From the NCBI GenBank assembly GCA_019454045.1, contig SKCR01025341.1:372001-436000 (forward strand): a stretch of 64,000 nucleotides of DNA, in the 5' to 3' direction. Position numbers and translations under genes: made by a program. This DNA comes from Zanthoxylum bungeanum (Eukaryota; Streptophyta; Magnoliopsida; Sapindales; Rutaceae). Within the stretch, counting starts at the first letter, position 1. Every line of letters starts with the position of its first letter. The notes below the pieces were generated by a model. The model was given only the letters and a program-made list of their open reading frames with translations. It had not been told where the DNA came from and searched no databases. This document shows, one piece after another, positions 1 to 13,500 of this stretch.

Positions 1-68
1 TATAAAAAAAGGGAGAGATATCGAACTGAGTCGATTAACCGAGTTGAGTCCAAATGACCGAATCATCT

Positions 69-70
<2 letters not shown>

Positions 71-106
<36 letters not shown>

Positions 107-901
107 AAAACCTTGAACAAAAACAAAAATAAAAATAAAACACAGCGAAGTGTGTGAGTTTTGTGTGGGTTTGGGTTAGCGGGGGCGTGGCATTAGGGAA
201 AAAAATGGAGAACAAGAAGATAATTAGTGATCCTCCCTTAACGTCTGTTGTAGACAATCTCATCATTGTTGCCTATTCTTCTCTAACCCTAACTCTTTTC
301 TCTAACCCCACTCTTTTTTCTATTACAGCCACATCTCATCATCAAAACGCCACCGTATTTTCACCTTTCTCCCAGAACTTTCTCTCTTATAATTTCTTCC
401 CTCTTTCTTTTCTTTTTTGTTTACTTATCGAAGCCGGGTTTCTTTGGTTTCTCGAATTCTTTTCGCGAGATAAGGTAATGTTTCGCTCTCTTTTTTTTTT
501 TTTCTTTTGAAGGGCTTCTTCTGTTTTTGATAATTGATTAATGTATTGTATTTTCTTCTCTTGTTATTTTGGTGGGGTTAGTTTTATTTGTTGTTTGGAT
601 TGCAAAATTTTGATGTGGGATTGCGTATTTGGTTCCTCAATTGAGGGTTTTGTTTAAACTGTTTTTTTTTTTTTTTTGGGTTACATGCTTTCGATTGTTT
701 TGGTTTTTGTAAATTTAGATCTGTTTGTTATGTAATGAGGTATTATTCTTTGTGTTTGTGATGCTTTATAAATTTAAAACTTGTGATTTCTAATTTTCTT
801 GTTGGCGCAGCATTTTCCAAATTGGTTCAGTGTGAACTTTTCCATACGCATGCTTTTAGAAGTACTGGCAGCACAATTGGGCTGTAACAATTTTTATTTT
901 A
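71..901 (+). promoter_or_regulatory. 5' leader with intron of the INO80B-like gene
   Basis: A run of more than 30 A's lies at about 71-103. A pyrimidine-rich stretch follows, with a telo-box-like aaccctaac at about 285-293, a motif common near the start of plant housekeeping genes. A probable untranslated exon ends at 474 (aag, then gtaatg). A leader intron runs 475-810 (ends ggcgcag), and 811-901 leads to the ATG at 902. No clear TATA box was seen and the transcription start cannot be placed. An open frame across 154-510 is low-complexity leader, not a protein. Confidence 0.55.
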
Positions 902-3462
902 ATGGAAGAGTTTGGGGGCTCTCTTATCGATGGTATTAACAATGCCGTGAGGAAGAAGAGGAGTCAAGCTTCCCGTCGACCTAGGCCTGATTCACAGTCT
1001 TTTGTTGAAAGTCGTGATTCAACACCATCTTCTGATGATGCGGGCAAGGTCTCTAGTTATGAGAACCCTGGTTGTGATTACAGACCTAAGAGAAAAGAGT
1101 TTGATCTTAATCAATATGTGTCAGACTTTTCTTCTTCTCATAGAACTGAAGGCGAAAAACTGCAGAAAAGGAGTAAGAAGGATGAGGGAGGATTTAACAA
1201 TTTCTACAATAATGAACCAGGGCGATGTGGTTATTACAATAAACAATCAAGAGAAGGTGTCCTTGCCCCTGTTAATTGGAGAAGAAATGGTGAAAGCCAA
1301 AGTTCTGGGCAGTTGGGAGTGAATTTTGATGGTCCAGGAAATGAGAGTAAGGTGAAAAAGGTGAAGCTCAAGGTCGGTGGTGTCATGCGAACTATTCATG
1401 CCAACTCCACAGCCAATGGTGCGACAAGGGCTGGGTCTGCTAAGGGTTCCCTGTCCCCAGATGATTCCAGACTGCGGCAGAAGCAGAATCTACAGGTATT
1501 TGACTATGGTGTCTTGTTGGCTTGAAATGTGATAGCCGTATTATCTTATTAATTATTTCAGTGTTGTGAATACTACACAGTTTCTATCACCTCAGTAATT
1601 TGTCTATTTCATTTAAGTATTTATCTTAGAATCGCATACCTATAGGCTATTTAAGATGTGTTACATGTGTAAAGATTTGTTGATAATTAGCCAGTTTTAG
1701 GGTTTTGCAATGTGAATAGCCCTATTAATGAGTACCTAAATTGATCCTTGGAAACGTATAATGACACTGATTTGAGACATGTACACATGGATTTATGTAG
1801 TTTGACAAATTTTAAATCTGACTTTACTTCTATGGAAAGATATCTTCTGTGGTAATGTGTTTTGTGTCGCACCTTAATATTTGTTCTTATTATTGCATAC
1901 TGATAAGAATCCTGTGTAATTTTCTTACTTAAATGTTTTTAACTGCAGGGAAATTCTGATTCCTTTATAGATAAGAGGGGTGGTTTGCAAGGGATCCCCT
2001 GGAAGGATTTCTCGAGAGGTGGTTTTGCTTTTGGGAAGGAGGATACTTTGATGGGGAAAAGCTCTGGAAAGAATCCCACTGTGAAACAAGGAGAGCAATC
2101 TGGTTCTGCTCGAAAGAGCAAACGGGTACCTAAAAAGCTTGAACTCGATGGAGAATTTGAAGATGAAGAGGATGATGAGATACGGTACTTGGAGAAACTT
2201 AAGACTTCAAAGGTTATTGCAAGGTATAAAGAAGATGATGAAGAATCAGGGAAGAAACAACAAAAGCCTAGGGTGTCTATTTTGGAAAATGTTGGCACTT
2301 CAAGGTCAGGTAAAGATGGGAAGCAAAAGTCTAGACCAGATAAAGTATCTGAAATATCTAGACCAGATAAAGTATCTGAGGACTTTGATTGTGTGGAAGA
2401 AGAAGAGCTAGTCTCTGATGGTGAGGTAGGAGGGAATATTAAGATGCAGAAAAAACAGAAGAAGGAATCTGTTGATTCATTGATGGATAATAAGAGGGAA
2501 ATGACACTTACAACGCGTCAACGGGCCCTGCAGTCTAGCAAAGATGCTTCTACTGCTCCAAGTTCAATTGACTTCCCAAATGGATTACCACCAGCGGCAC
2601 CTAGAAGTGAGCTTCCATTACTGTTATATAGCTTTACAGTTGAATTATAAATTATATTCCTCCATATTATGGTGGATTTTATTTTTTCTTTTCTTTTCTT
2701 ATCACAGAGCAAAAGGAGAAGCTTACAGAAGTGGAGCAGCAACTAAAGAAAGCAGAGGCGGCTCAGAGACGAAGAATGCAAGTTGAGAAGGCTAATAGGG
2801 AATCTGAGGTTAGTTTTTTGTTGTTTTCCTAATTGCAATTATGTTATTTTCTAGATCTTGGACTTGCATTGGTGGTAACAAACATGTTTTGAATGAATTT
2901 TGTAGGAGCAAGCTATTAGAAAAATTCTCGGTCAAGATTCAAAGAGGGAGAAGCGGAAAGTAAAAATAAAAAAGCGTCAAGAAGAGTTGGCACAGGTGCT
3001 GAAAACACTGGATAAAATGTTGGTTCAAAGTGTTAGTACAAATAAAATATATTGTATGGTTCTCACACGTGTGAATTTTAACAGGAGAAGGCTGCATTGA
3101 TGCTTGAATCGAATGCCATCAGATGGGTCAGTGGACCTACTGGAACTGTTGTGACATTTCCTAAAGAAATGGGTTTCCCTAGTATATTTGACTCGAAACC
3201 CTGCAGGTATTATCTCTGTTGGAAATTGAAGTTAACACATAGTACAACACTATAAACTATTATTATTACACATGATATTACTTGCTATTTGGTTCTAAAT
3301 ATTTGAATGTCTTATGGGTGTCTATGTAGTTATCCTCCTCCACGGGAGAACTGTGCGGGTCCATCTTGTACCAACCCATATAAGTATCGAGATTCCAAGT
3401 CGAAGCTTCCTCTTTGCAGTCTGCACTGCTACAAGGCAATTCAGGAAAAAACTGCAGTCTGA
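902..3462 (+). CDS. INO80B: INO80 chromatin-remodelling complex subunit B (IES2/PAPA-1-like), HIT zinc finger protein
   Basis: Six coding exons join in frame to 565 residues: 902-1495, 1949-2606, 2708-2808, 2906-2995, 3085-3206 and 3330-3462 (stop TGA 3460-3462). All introns are GT-AG. The N-terminal two thirds is basic and disordered, with acidic tracts (an EDEEDDE run near residue 270). Residues about 418-481 are a charged, probably coiled-coil segment, rich in K, R, E and Q, that matches the PAPA-1-like conserved region. The C-terminus is a HIT-type zinc finger with Cys530, Cys535, Cys551, His554 and Cys555. PAPA-1 plus a C-terminal HIT finger defines INO80B/Ies2, a subunit that helps the INO80 ATPase slide nucleosomes and exchange H2A variants in the nucleus. 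Length is in the range expected for plant homologues. The start codon opens the first long frame after the leader intron. A nine-codon unit containing SRPDKVSE is duplicated at about 2332-2379. Confidence 0.88.
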
Positions 3463-4572
3463 ACTGAAACCACATGCTGATGTTGCCCTCGCCGCAATCC
3501 TGCTGATCCCGGGGCCTTTTTTCTCAAGTTCATGTCATTATTTGTATAGATAGATTTCTACAAGATTTTTTGTTTTTCATAACAAACAGAGAAAGTAAAT
3601 ACTCCATCTTGCCTTTAAAGTTCGAAATCAATATTGCTTATAAATAATTTATAGGATGCAGATTAGTTGTTGCAATTTAAAAAAAAAAAGCAGACCCTTT
3701 TAAACTTTTGAGTTTAAACTTTAAATTGCTCACCGGGCTTCTGATGTTTAGAATGACTCATTGACATTGGTGTCATTGCTGTTTGGAACCACTTACTTTT
3801 GGAAACGATAATTATCAACCAAAGTCATTGGTTTTGAACAATGAGCATAGCATCATTTTAATGTTGTTGTTAAGCTATAAATAAATGAAATAATGTAATT
3901 TAGTATTATTGAGATTTAACAAAATCGGATTTTGATAAAAAGAGAATTCTCTCAGGAAAAACATTTAATTTAACAAATATATAGGAAATACACCCTGTAA
4001 ATGGTTGTTTAGAAAGTTTCTAACCCATTTTTCCCTTTCAATTAAAAGCTAGGGAAAGTTCCCAATTTATTATAATGATATTTTAGTCTTTATAATATGA
4101 AAAGTAATTTAATTAATATATTTTCTAAAATTCTCCGGCTAGGTTATTTTTTCTAATAATGTATGATATAATTTTCTATACCCATTAATGGGATGAGTTG
4201 AGTACGGATTTTGACATCTTCATTCGAATAAAGATAAAATTTCTATATCATGGGTGAATAATGAAATAATTTTCTTATCATTTAACTGAATGAGCCATAT
4301 ACATATATTAACATCATCATATCATGTTTCACCATCTCTAAACTAAAGAAATTAAAACTTATATTTATAAAATTATAGAAATTAAAATATCTAATTGGAT
4401 TTTTCCCCCTAGAAGTTAGCTGTAGGATCTAGATATTCATTAATCACACACTGGTTGAGTCATTTCTTGCTTGGACGCAACAAGTGTTATCGCCAGCGCC
4501 GTCGAAGCAGATAAGGGGCGTCTAATTTGGAGCGAAAAAGTTTCCATTTGAAGGCAAAAAATCGGAAGAGAT
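3463..4572. other. Intergenic spacer between the INO80B-like gene and CLPP5
   Basis: About 1.1 kb holding the 3' UTR of the upstream gene and the promoter and 5' UTR of CLPP5. It is AT-rich with an A run near 3680. No coding signal or RNA gene was recognised, and no clear TATA box was identified. Confidence 0.6.
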
Positions 4573-7500
4573 ATGGCACACACTTGCGTTTCCACATCTT
4601 CGGCATCATCGTACTCTCTCGTCTTCTCTCCAAACCCTAGCTCCAATTCCGACGCTCGTAAAGTCTCTCACGCCTTCCAGCCCTCGGGTTCCTGGTATTT
4701 TTTTTTTTTTTAATCTGTTAAGTTTCTCATCACTTATTATCTTTTGTAGCTCTTGAAGCCCTAGAATGCTTTGTTTCCATTATAGAAGTTTTTATTTATT
4801 TATTTATTATTTTTACTTGGGCTAGGACAAGGAAATTTCTGACCAGTTTTTTTCCCTCTAATCTTTAATGGGCAAAAGCGAGTCTAATTTTGTAATTTTC
4901 TTTTCAAGGAAATCAAGGAAACTAGTTAGTATTCAAAAGAATTCTTCTGTAAAGGCAGTCTATTCTGGGAAAATTTGGGCACCAGAGACGAGTTCTCGGC
5001 AGGGGATTTGGTCCATTAGGTATATTGTTCATTCGAAAGTTCATGAGAACATCTTAAAAATGTCTAGTCATTGAAATCGTGAGCAAAAGCTTATTGAAAC
5101 TTATAATGTAGGGATGATTTGCAAATCCCATCTTCACCATACTTCCCTGTACAAGCGCAAGGGCCTCCACCTGCAAATCCGATGGTGCAAGAACGGTTTC
5201 AGAGTGTTATCAGTCAACTTTTCCAACATGTGAGAACTTGATTTGGTATTTGTTGTGGCTGATTTTGTTGAATAGCAAATTTATTGTTTGCGTCAGCTGC
5301 TTATGATTTGGAATTTTAGAGAATAATTCGCTGTGGTGGAGCTGTTGATGATGACATGGCAAACATTATTGTAGCTCAGCTTCTCTATCTTGATGCTATT
5401 GATCCTCACAAGGTCTGTCTGTTGTGTATTAATAGCAGTTGTTTTTATATAAACAAGCATTCAGTCTTGATCTTGTAGCATTTGATGTTTTTTTTTTTTT
5501 TTAAATTCAAATTTTGCTAATTGTCTAATTGCATTTACTGGCACTGTAGTTGATGTGCTGATTGAGATGTTTCTCTCCTTACAATTCTAGTTGTTAAAGA
5601 ACATTGTATTGGTAATTTAACAGCTATTGTTTTTTGCTTTTTGGAACAGGATATTGTTATGTATGTCAACTCACCTGGAGGATCAGTTACAGCTGGTAAT
5701 CTTCCTTCGCAAGAAAATTTTGTACAAGTCTTGATATTATTCTTTCATTTCTTTACGAAGAATATAATCTATTCTTCAATCACCTGACTTGCATGCCTCT
5801 CAAAACTTTCAGGTATGGCCATATTTGACACAATGAAACATATTCGACCTGATGTCTCCACAGTTTGTGTTGGACTAGCAGCTAGGTACGAGATAGATGA
5901 TATAGCTGTTTCTGTTGGTCACACCTCTATACCTTTTTAACATATTTATTATCTGTCTGTTTCCCTCATAAAATGTGATCTTTGAGATGCTTGTGTAATT
6001 CCTAAAAGGGGCTCTGCTGGTGGTTGGACATGATATGATTAAATATAGTGATACTTTTATGATGAGGGTTAATAATCCTAAATTTTCTTTTCTGTCTTGC
6101 CATATAATTGCTTATGTTCAAAGATTTCTCTTCTTTTACTGGTGGTTAGTTTTTTTAATGAAAAGCCAAACTGAGTACCTAGAATCTTTTGGCTGGTATT
6201 ATTTGCTTTTCCCGCAGTGGATATTCATTTGGTCCAGTATTCCAATTCTTTAGGAGATAACTAGTCAAGGGCAGTTCTTCAGTTTTAGCCTTCGGTGTGT
6301 AATCACAGTTGATTCTATGATAATCATATTGAGACATGTTTGATGTTTCATGCAATATTTTATCTTGTCAATTCCAGATACTAGGAAATTGAGGTTGTAG
6401 GTTCATCTTTCTTTAGTATTCTACTCATTTAACTAGAGAAAATATAGAGTACAATATTGCTACATTCCAATACACCCAATGGGCCAATGCTAGATAGCTG
6501 CCAAGGAGCACAGGCCGGAAAACACAATATGTGCCTTGAAACGTATTAGTCTAGGAGGCTATATTTGATTATTAAACATTCAAACTTTTTAATGGTGAGA
6601 GTATGGTCAATGAGAAGATTTCTATGGTTGTTCATGCTGAATGTTTTGTACCTTATTTTTTAGTCCTAGCATTTAATAATTAATAATGAACATTGTATTT
6701 TGTTTTGCTTGAACAGTATGGGAGCTTTCCTGCTTAGTGCTGGGGCCAAAGGTAAATGAGTACTTTGACATGTATTGCGTACAGCCCCCCTCATATGGTT
6801 TATGCTCCCAAATGTTACTGAATTTTTTTTTCTCTTTTTTTAAACATTAATAAAGGAAAAAGATACAGTTTGCCGAACTCCAGGATAATGATTCATCAGC
6901 CTCTTGGTGGTGCACAAGGTGGACAAACTGACATAGATATTCAGGTGTGCTTCTATAATTATTATTATTTTTTTTTGTTAAAGTTACATAAATAAAAACC
7001 CAGCACCCTAGTAGCCCTGATGTGTGCTGGAGACCACCCTAAGATATCTTACAAGTCGAACCAACTAGTACCCTCTCTTTGAACAACAAGTTCGTTTGTT
7101 CATGTTGTTGGTCAATCACACTCGTTTTTTTTGCCATTCACATGAGGTTGCTGCAGTTTGAACACCACATTGTGTTACTTATTTCTGCCCAAAAGAAAAA
7201 TACATTGTTCACCTTTTCTGGTTTCCTCAAATATTAGTGTAATGGAAATGTCACTAGTATTGTCGTACGTAGCTGTAGAGGGGGAATGGGGGATTACAAT
7301 TGTCACTGATTTAGATTTAAATGTTGTCGAGAAAGAATGGATGATGCTTAGCTTCTTTATGTGTAGTATCCCAAATCATTTTGGGACATTAATGTTTACT
7401 ATTTCCAATAATTGCTTAATACTTAAGAAAGTTTTTTTCCCTGTGTCATATGAGAAGAGATTGTTTCTAGGGATTTCGGTTTCCGGGTACTTGAGGATGG

Positions 7501-10500
7501 ATGTACATAAGGAATGTGGTCAATGATAGGATAGGACAAAACATCAACTATTTTCATCATATATTTGAAATTGCTTCAGATGTAACTTACATTTTGTTTT
7601 ACCTTTGCATGACTGTCATGGGTAATAGGAGAAGAGATTTTTTGTAGGGATTTGGATACTATTCTAGAACTATATGATTTATGAATACTGGAGTCGAATT
7701 GGAGTTAAGGGTTGGATGTATATCAGTGATGTGGTCAATGCTAGGACAAAACGTCAATTATTTTCATCCGATATTTGAAACTGCTTCAGATGTAACTTAC
7801 ATTTTGTTTTACCTTCGCATGACTGTGATAGGAACCTCCAAATCCCTCAACAATTACACAACAAATCACATAAAAAAACAGAAGAGAAATGATACTTTAA
7901 TTCATGAAAATTAACTGAAATAACAAAGATAGTTGAAGGTGAATAAATTCACCAGCCTTTGCACAACTTAGAAGTGTTGGCAACCTCCTTAGGGTTTCCC
8001 CTTCCCATCCTAATTCCCAATTTTTCAAAGTGATAGCCTTCCAAATCAAAACAAAACAAAACAAAACATCCTAATTTATATCTAAACCCTAAATAATTAA
8101 AATGACCAATTTACCCTTTCTTATATCCTATTTTACCCATTGGGTCCTAACATCACTCCCCCATTTGAACAAACGTTGTCCTCAACGTGGGAGTGCGGAT
8201 ATGACAATCGCTTCAAAGGATATCCCAGGCTTGAATGGCATTGTTCTGATGAAGTCCCAAGATTCCTCCAGATAACCAACAGATTCAGCTGATTGATAAG
8301 AGTCCATAATAATCCATTGTAGAATCGATCCGTAAACAACAGATCCACCAACACCACCTAAAAAATGCTCAACTAGCACCTCTAATTTCTTCGCTTGAGG
8401 GGCACGATCATCATTCTCAATGGCTACATATTCCACTACATCAACCTCTGCACTCTTCGTCTCATTACACTCTGCTTTGATGCTCACTTCTTCATTCCAA
8501 ACTTGCTGCTGTGGGTCTGAATGTGCAAATTACATTGGAAGTAGGATCATCATCATTTGCGATCGCTGGCTCTACGACTTCAACTTCTTTACTCGGCTTC
8601 TCATCAATCAGTGTTCCACTCTTCCCAATACTTTTCACCCTCGGGGATCGACCCTATGTCACCAATATGCTCAACTTTTACACTATGACACATAGTTCGG
8701 GTGGAATCTCTCATCACATCTGAAACATAGACCTTTATCGTGCCGAAACTGAAAATCAACCGCAGAAAGTTGCTTGAATTTTCCCGATCAGTTGTTTGAA
8801 AGATTCTCAGATTTTTCCTATTGCTCTCCATAAGGGGTGTCGTCTGACCAGTACCGACCTCTTTAAGTGATGGAGCGGCATCAATGTTAATACCCGAGTT
8901 AGTCTTTGATCACTTTATCATCTCCAGCATCTTCTCCAACATTGAATCAAGTTTTTTCCAATGATCTTCTTCAACTCTAATCAATCCCCCAACATATGAC
9001 TGGTACGTGGGTCTATTACCAGCTCGGGATCTTTCAGATTTGCATGAACCCATCATTTTTTGCTTTCTGATTTTTGCCAATTTGTTTAATTCTGCTAGTT
9101 TCGCTTCCGCTTCCAAGGCTAATTTTTTGACCCTTCCAAAATCGATCACCCTCTAGTATTTTAAGCCATATCAAACCTCAGATTGCAACTCATACTGTAA
9201 TCCATTGATGAAGATTCCATGTAAATAATACTCGGATGTGTATGATACTGTGCTCGCTAAGCATTCAAACCAGTGTTCTAAAACGCGCTAGGCGCTAGTC
9301 GGGCGGCGACCCAGCGCCTAGGCGGGGCCTAGACAATTAGTCGGCAGACAGTTAAAAATACAATATTTTCCAACATCATAATTCATAAATAATCCAAATC
9401 ATATAAATTCAAACAAAATGTAATAAACATAAAATCATTAATCAAACTCAATCAACCACATAATGATAAAATATCATTTAATTAAGTTCATGTTCATCAT
9501 CCTATAACAAAGTTGAACTACACTAAATATCTAATTCTTCATCTAATTCGAACTCATCATCTTGAAGTTCTTCATCAGAATCAAAATCATCTTCATCAAG
9601 TTCTCTGTATTCAACATTTCTGGCACTTTTTCGAGGTTGTAATATGTCATCAGCCCCAGATGCTTCTCCAACCATCTTCCAAGTAAGCCCTGAACCGGGC
9701 TCTACTTCTTCATCATCACCAGAGTGAGAGTCACCACCCTCAACGATCCATCCTTGTGCATTAGTAGCATCTTTGGCTTCTAATACATCAACTTTCAAAT
9801 CCTTCTCCATTTTGCGCTTGTTCTTCAACTTGGCATTAAAGGAAACATAGACAAGATTGTTTAATCGATTCATATCTAGTCTATTCCTTTTCTTCGTGTG
9901 AATCTACATAAATAATTTAAATAAATCAATTAATATTAATAATTACAAAATAAAATAATCAAAATTTAGCTAATGTTAAATATTTACCCCCTCAAAAGTG
10001 CTCCAATTTCGTTCACACTCGGATGAACTAGTGGTAATGACAATATCCTTTTTGCCATTTTTACCAAGTTCGTTGTATGATGTCCATATGTACGCCACCA
10101 TGAAACTACAAATGAACATAAATAGTTTGAATGAAATATAAGATTTTTTATATATTTTGCAAAATAATTCAAATGAATACTTTGTTTTTACCTGGATTAA
10201 AAACATCAATCGATACCCGATATGCTTTTACCCCCACTTCTTTACCAAAAGCTTCTTCTTTTGCCTTGTATGAAGCCAACTCCTCATTTATCACCTTACT
10301 CTGCATGTCGATGTCATTGGGGAAGAAAGCCTCCACAACCGTAAATACTGCATCCATTACTTTCACATCGTACTCGATACTTGAATCCTTATAGTAATAG
10401 TAAGGATTTAAAAGATAAGCACACAATGTAATGGAGTATCAAGCCGCCCTCCAATTTTACTATCAATAATCTCCAAGATTGGCCGATAATTACTCTCAAT

Positions 10501-13500
10501 ATGTGTCAATGCATCCTTGATCTCTTCTTTTGCAATATTTAGCTCTCCATAAACAAACCCCATGGATGGCTTTCTATCCCCATCAACTAATCTAAGCACT
10601 CTCACCAAAGGTGCAAACACCTTCAAACATTGGGTCACCCCATTCCAAAAAGAGATACTCATCACCGTGGCAAATGCAGCTTTCCCTTTAGCTTGCTTCG
10701 ACCATATGCACTCATCCCATTCCGCGCTAGCAAACATGGTTCGCAAACTTTCTTTTTTCTCGATCAAACTTTGTAAGGATAAGAAAGCTGAAGCAAACCT
10801 AGTTACTCCCGGTCTGACTATGTCCCTCTGTTTTGTAAACGATCTCATCATGGACAAGTCTTATGATGAGCATACACGAAAATGGTGAAAGCCTTGGCAC
10901 TATCAATGGTTTTCTTGTATCTCGGCAATTTCCCAATACTTTCAAGCATTAGGTTGATGGTGTGAGTAGCACATGAACTCCAAAAATATTTGGCATCTTC
11001 GCCTTCAACAACTTTGCCGCGGCCATATTGTTCGAGGCATTGTCTGTTACAACTTGAACCACATTTTCCGCCCCCACTTGTTCAATGCCGTCATCACATA
11101 CTCATAAACGTGCTCCGCAGTATGCGCCACATCAGAACTTTCCTTGGAAGAAAGAAAAGTGGTGCCTATTGTGCAATTAATACACAAATTCATAATGCTT
11201 CTCCTTTTCCTATCACTCCAAGCATCTGTCATGATAGAACACCCGTTCTCCATCCACTCCTTCTCATGTAGTTTCAGGAAATCTTTAACACTTGCAACTT
11301 CCTCTTTCAACAATGGCTCCCTCAACTCATATTGGCTAGGACCTCTGAAACCCGTTCCAAATTGACCAACTGCTTCCATCATCGCTATCCAACTGTCATT
11401 GTCAATAGCATTGAAAGGAATTCCGGATTCATACACCCACTTAGCAACAAATCGCTTGACATTATGCGTTTTTTCTTTAAAAAGCGCTTCATTAATATTT
11501 TGTTGCCGCATTGTTTTTCCATCACCAGTTGAAGAATCAGGAGGGGTTACCACTGTCCACCTATCCAAAGGGCCGCGATGCCGAGGGGGTCTTGAATCTA
11601 ACCCTTCTTCTATTTCATGAATTTCAGCTTCTTCTTCATCGCCCCCAATATTAACTCCTTGCCTTATCTCACTAACATGCTTCTCTTTTCTTTTCTTCCT
11701 ATTCTTTGCCTCTAAAATGGTTTGTCTACACTTCTCTTGATCTTCTTTACTAGACTTTGGACATTTTGCAACATTCCCCGATATATGCCCAATATGTTCT
11801 TTCATTCGGTAAACTCCACCGGAAAAATTTTTTGAACACAACTTGCATTTCACTTTATCCAAGTTATTCGGATCCACTAAAGCCCCATACTCCCATCCAA
11901 CATCATTTGAATTTCGTTTAAGAACAGAACTACACTCCAAATTAGAAGCCGCGGAAGAAGAAGCCATGTCTTATCCTATATAGTATAAATCAATTAATTT
12001 AATAAGCATTAATCATTATTAACAAAAATTACATTTTAATAACAATAGTAAAATACTAATAAGCATTACAACAATGGCAGAAAAACAATAACCAACTGCA
12101 ACAAGCCAACAACAGAAACTTCAACAATGGTTTCAAAAAAAAAAAGAATAAAAAAGAGGTCCAATTAATATGCACAAATACAATTAACAATTAATTAATA
12201 ATTTAAAGTAACTAGTCTAACTACTAATATTAATAACTTACACACAAACACACCAGTATTCCAGTTTAAGTTGCATGTTTAGGCTCAAAAGTAGAATGCA
12301 GCTATACCTTAGCACCATAAACAGACAATATCAAAATGAACCAAAAAACAAAAAAACAAAAAACAAAAAACAAACAGAAACATGGAGAAACGAATCAGCA
12401 TAAGAATCTTTATTTCCCAAAAGTTAGAATCAATCATTCACTCATTCAGCTACTTGACACCGATAAACCTATATTGTGGTTTATTATGAAATCGTCATTC
12501 CACTTCCACTAAAGACTAAAGTCAGTACTCAGTATAAACAACTCCAATGCAACAACATTGCAAAATTGCAGTTTCTATGTCAATATAATCACTCAAATTT
12601 CAAATTCATTGTCATTTCACAAACGTGATAATAATTACATAGCCTCTTAACATTCATTTCATAACTATGCAATTAATTTTTAATTATTAACAAAAAATAA
12701 ATCAAAACGAAAATTAAAATCGATTTTAGGTCAAATTAATCCAAGAATTATAATTACTACATACCAAACCTAGAAAAGAAACACTGGTTAGTGGAGAAAA
12801 ACACTGGTTATTTCTATTGAAATAAAAAAAAAAAAAGTAAAATACCTTGAAAAGAAATGAAAGAAGAAACGCACGCACCACGTAGAAGAGAAGACTGAAG
12901 GAAAGAGGAAACGCACGCAGAAGAGAGAGGCAGAGGACTGGAGAAAAAATGGTTTTTTTTTTTTAATAAACACACGCCAAACGACGCTGTTTTGGCTGTT
13001 TATTTAAACGGCCAAAACGGCGTTGTTTTAGCCGTTTGAATAAGACCAAAACGACGACGTTTTGGTCAAAAAAACAAAAAAAAAATACAGCGCCGATACA
13101 CGGCCGATTAGTGGCCGTGTATCGGCGCCTACGCGGCCGATTGGCGGCGAAATCGGCGCCTAGGCGCCGATTTCACACCTACCAGCCGACCGCGCGATTA
13201 CCACCACCGATTTGGTGGTAATCGCGGCGGTTAATGCCCGATTAGCGAAAACGCGCCGCTTAGGCGGCGCGTTTTCGAACACTGATTCAAACCTGTTAAT
13301 ATAATCATGAGGAGATCCATCTTGTCGTACGTATATAACCCAATTCGGATGAAATCCTAATGCATCTCAAATTTTTTTTTTTTTTGCACTCTTTGATTTT
13401 TTTTTTTTTTCCTCTTACAAAAGTATGTAAATGTAAAAGATTACAAAAGGAAGGGAAATTCAGAAAATAAGAAATATGAGGGACTAAAATGAAAAAGGAC

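Larger units (their letters stand above)
9271..13284 (-). mobile_element. hAT-superfamily DNA transposon (4.0 kb)
   Basis: Terminal inverted repeats are CAGTGTTCTAAAACGCG at the left and, reversed, CAGTGTTCGAAAACGCG at the right (one mismatch in 17). They are flanked by a perfect 8-bp duplication. The minus strand encodes a BED-finger, hAT-type transposase that is frameshifted. The left subterminal region is GC-rich (ggcgctag, gcgcctaggc); the right one is a stack of hairpins. The element sits inside the intron 8 LTR element, so it arrived later. Confidence 0.95.

Noticed and set aside
154..510. 118-codon open frame at the left edge
   Set aside because: Low-complexity pyrimidine-rich leader; no domain, and it crosses the splice donor at 474.
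4868..5074. 68-codon frame within CLPP5
   Set aside because: It overlaps exon 2 in the same frame but starts in the intron; the splice-based model joins it properly to exon 1.
9523..9873. Acidic minus-strand frame as a separate gene
   Set aside because: It lies inside the hAT element just downstream of the dimerisation motif and reads as the transposase C-terminal tail.
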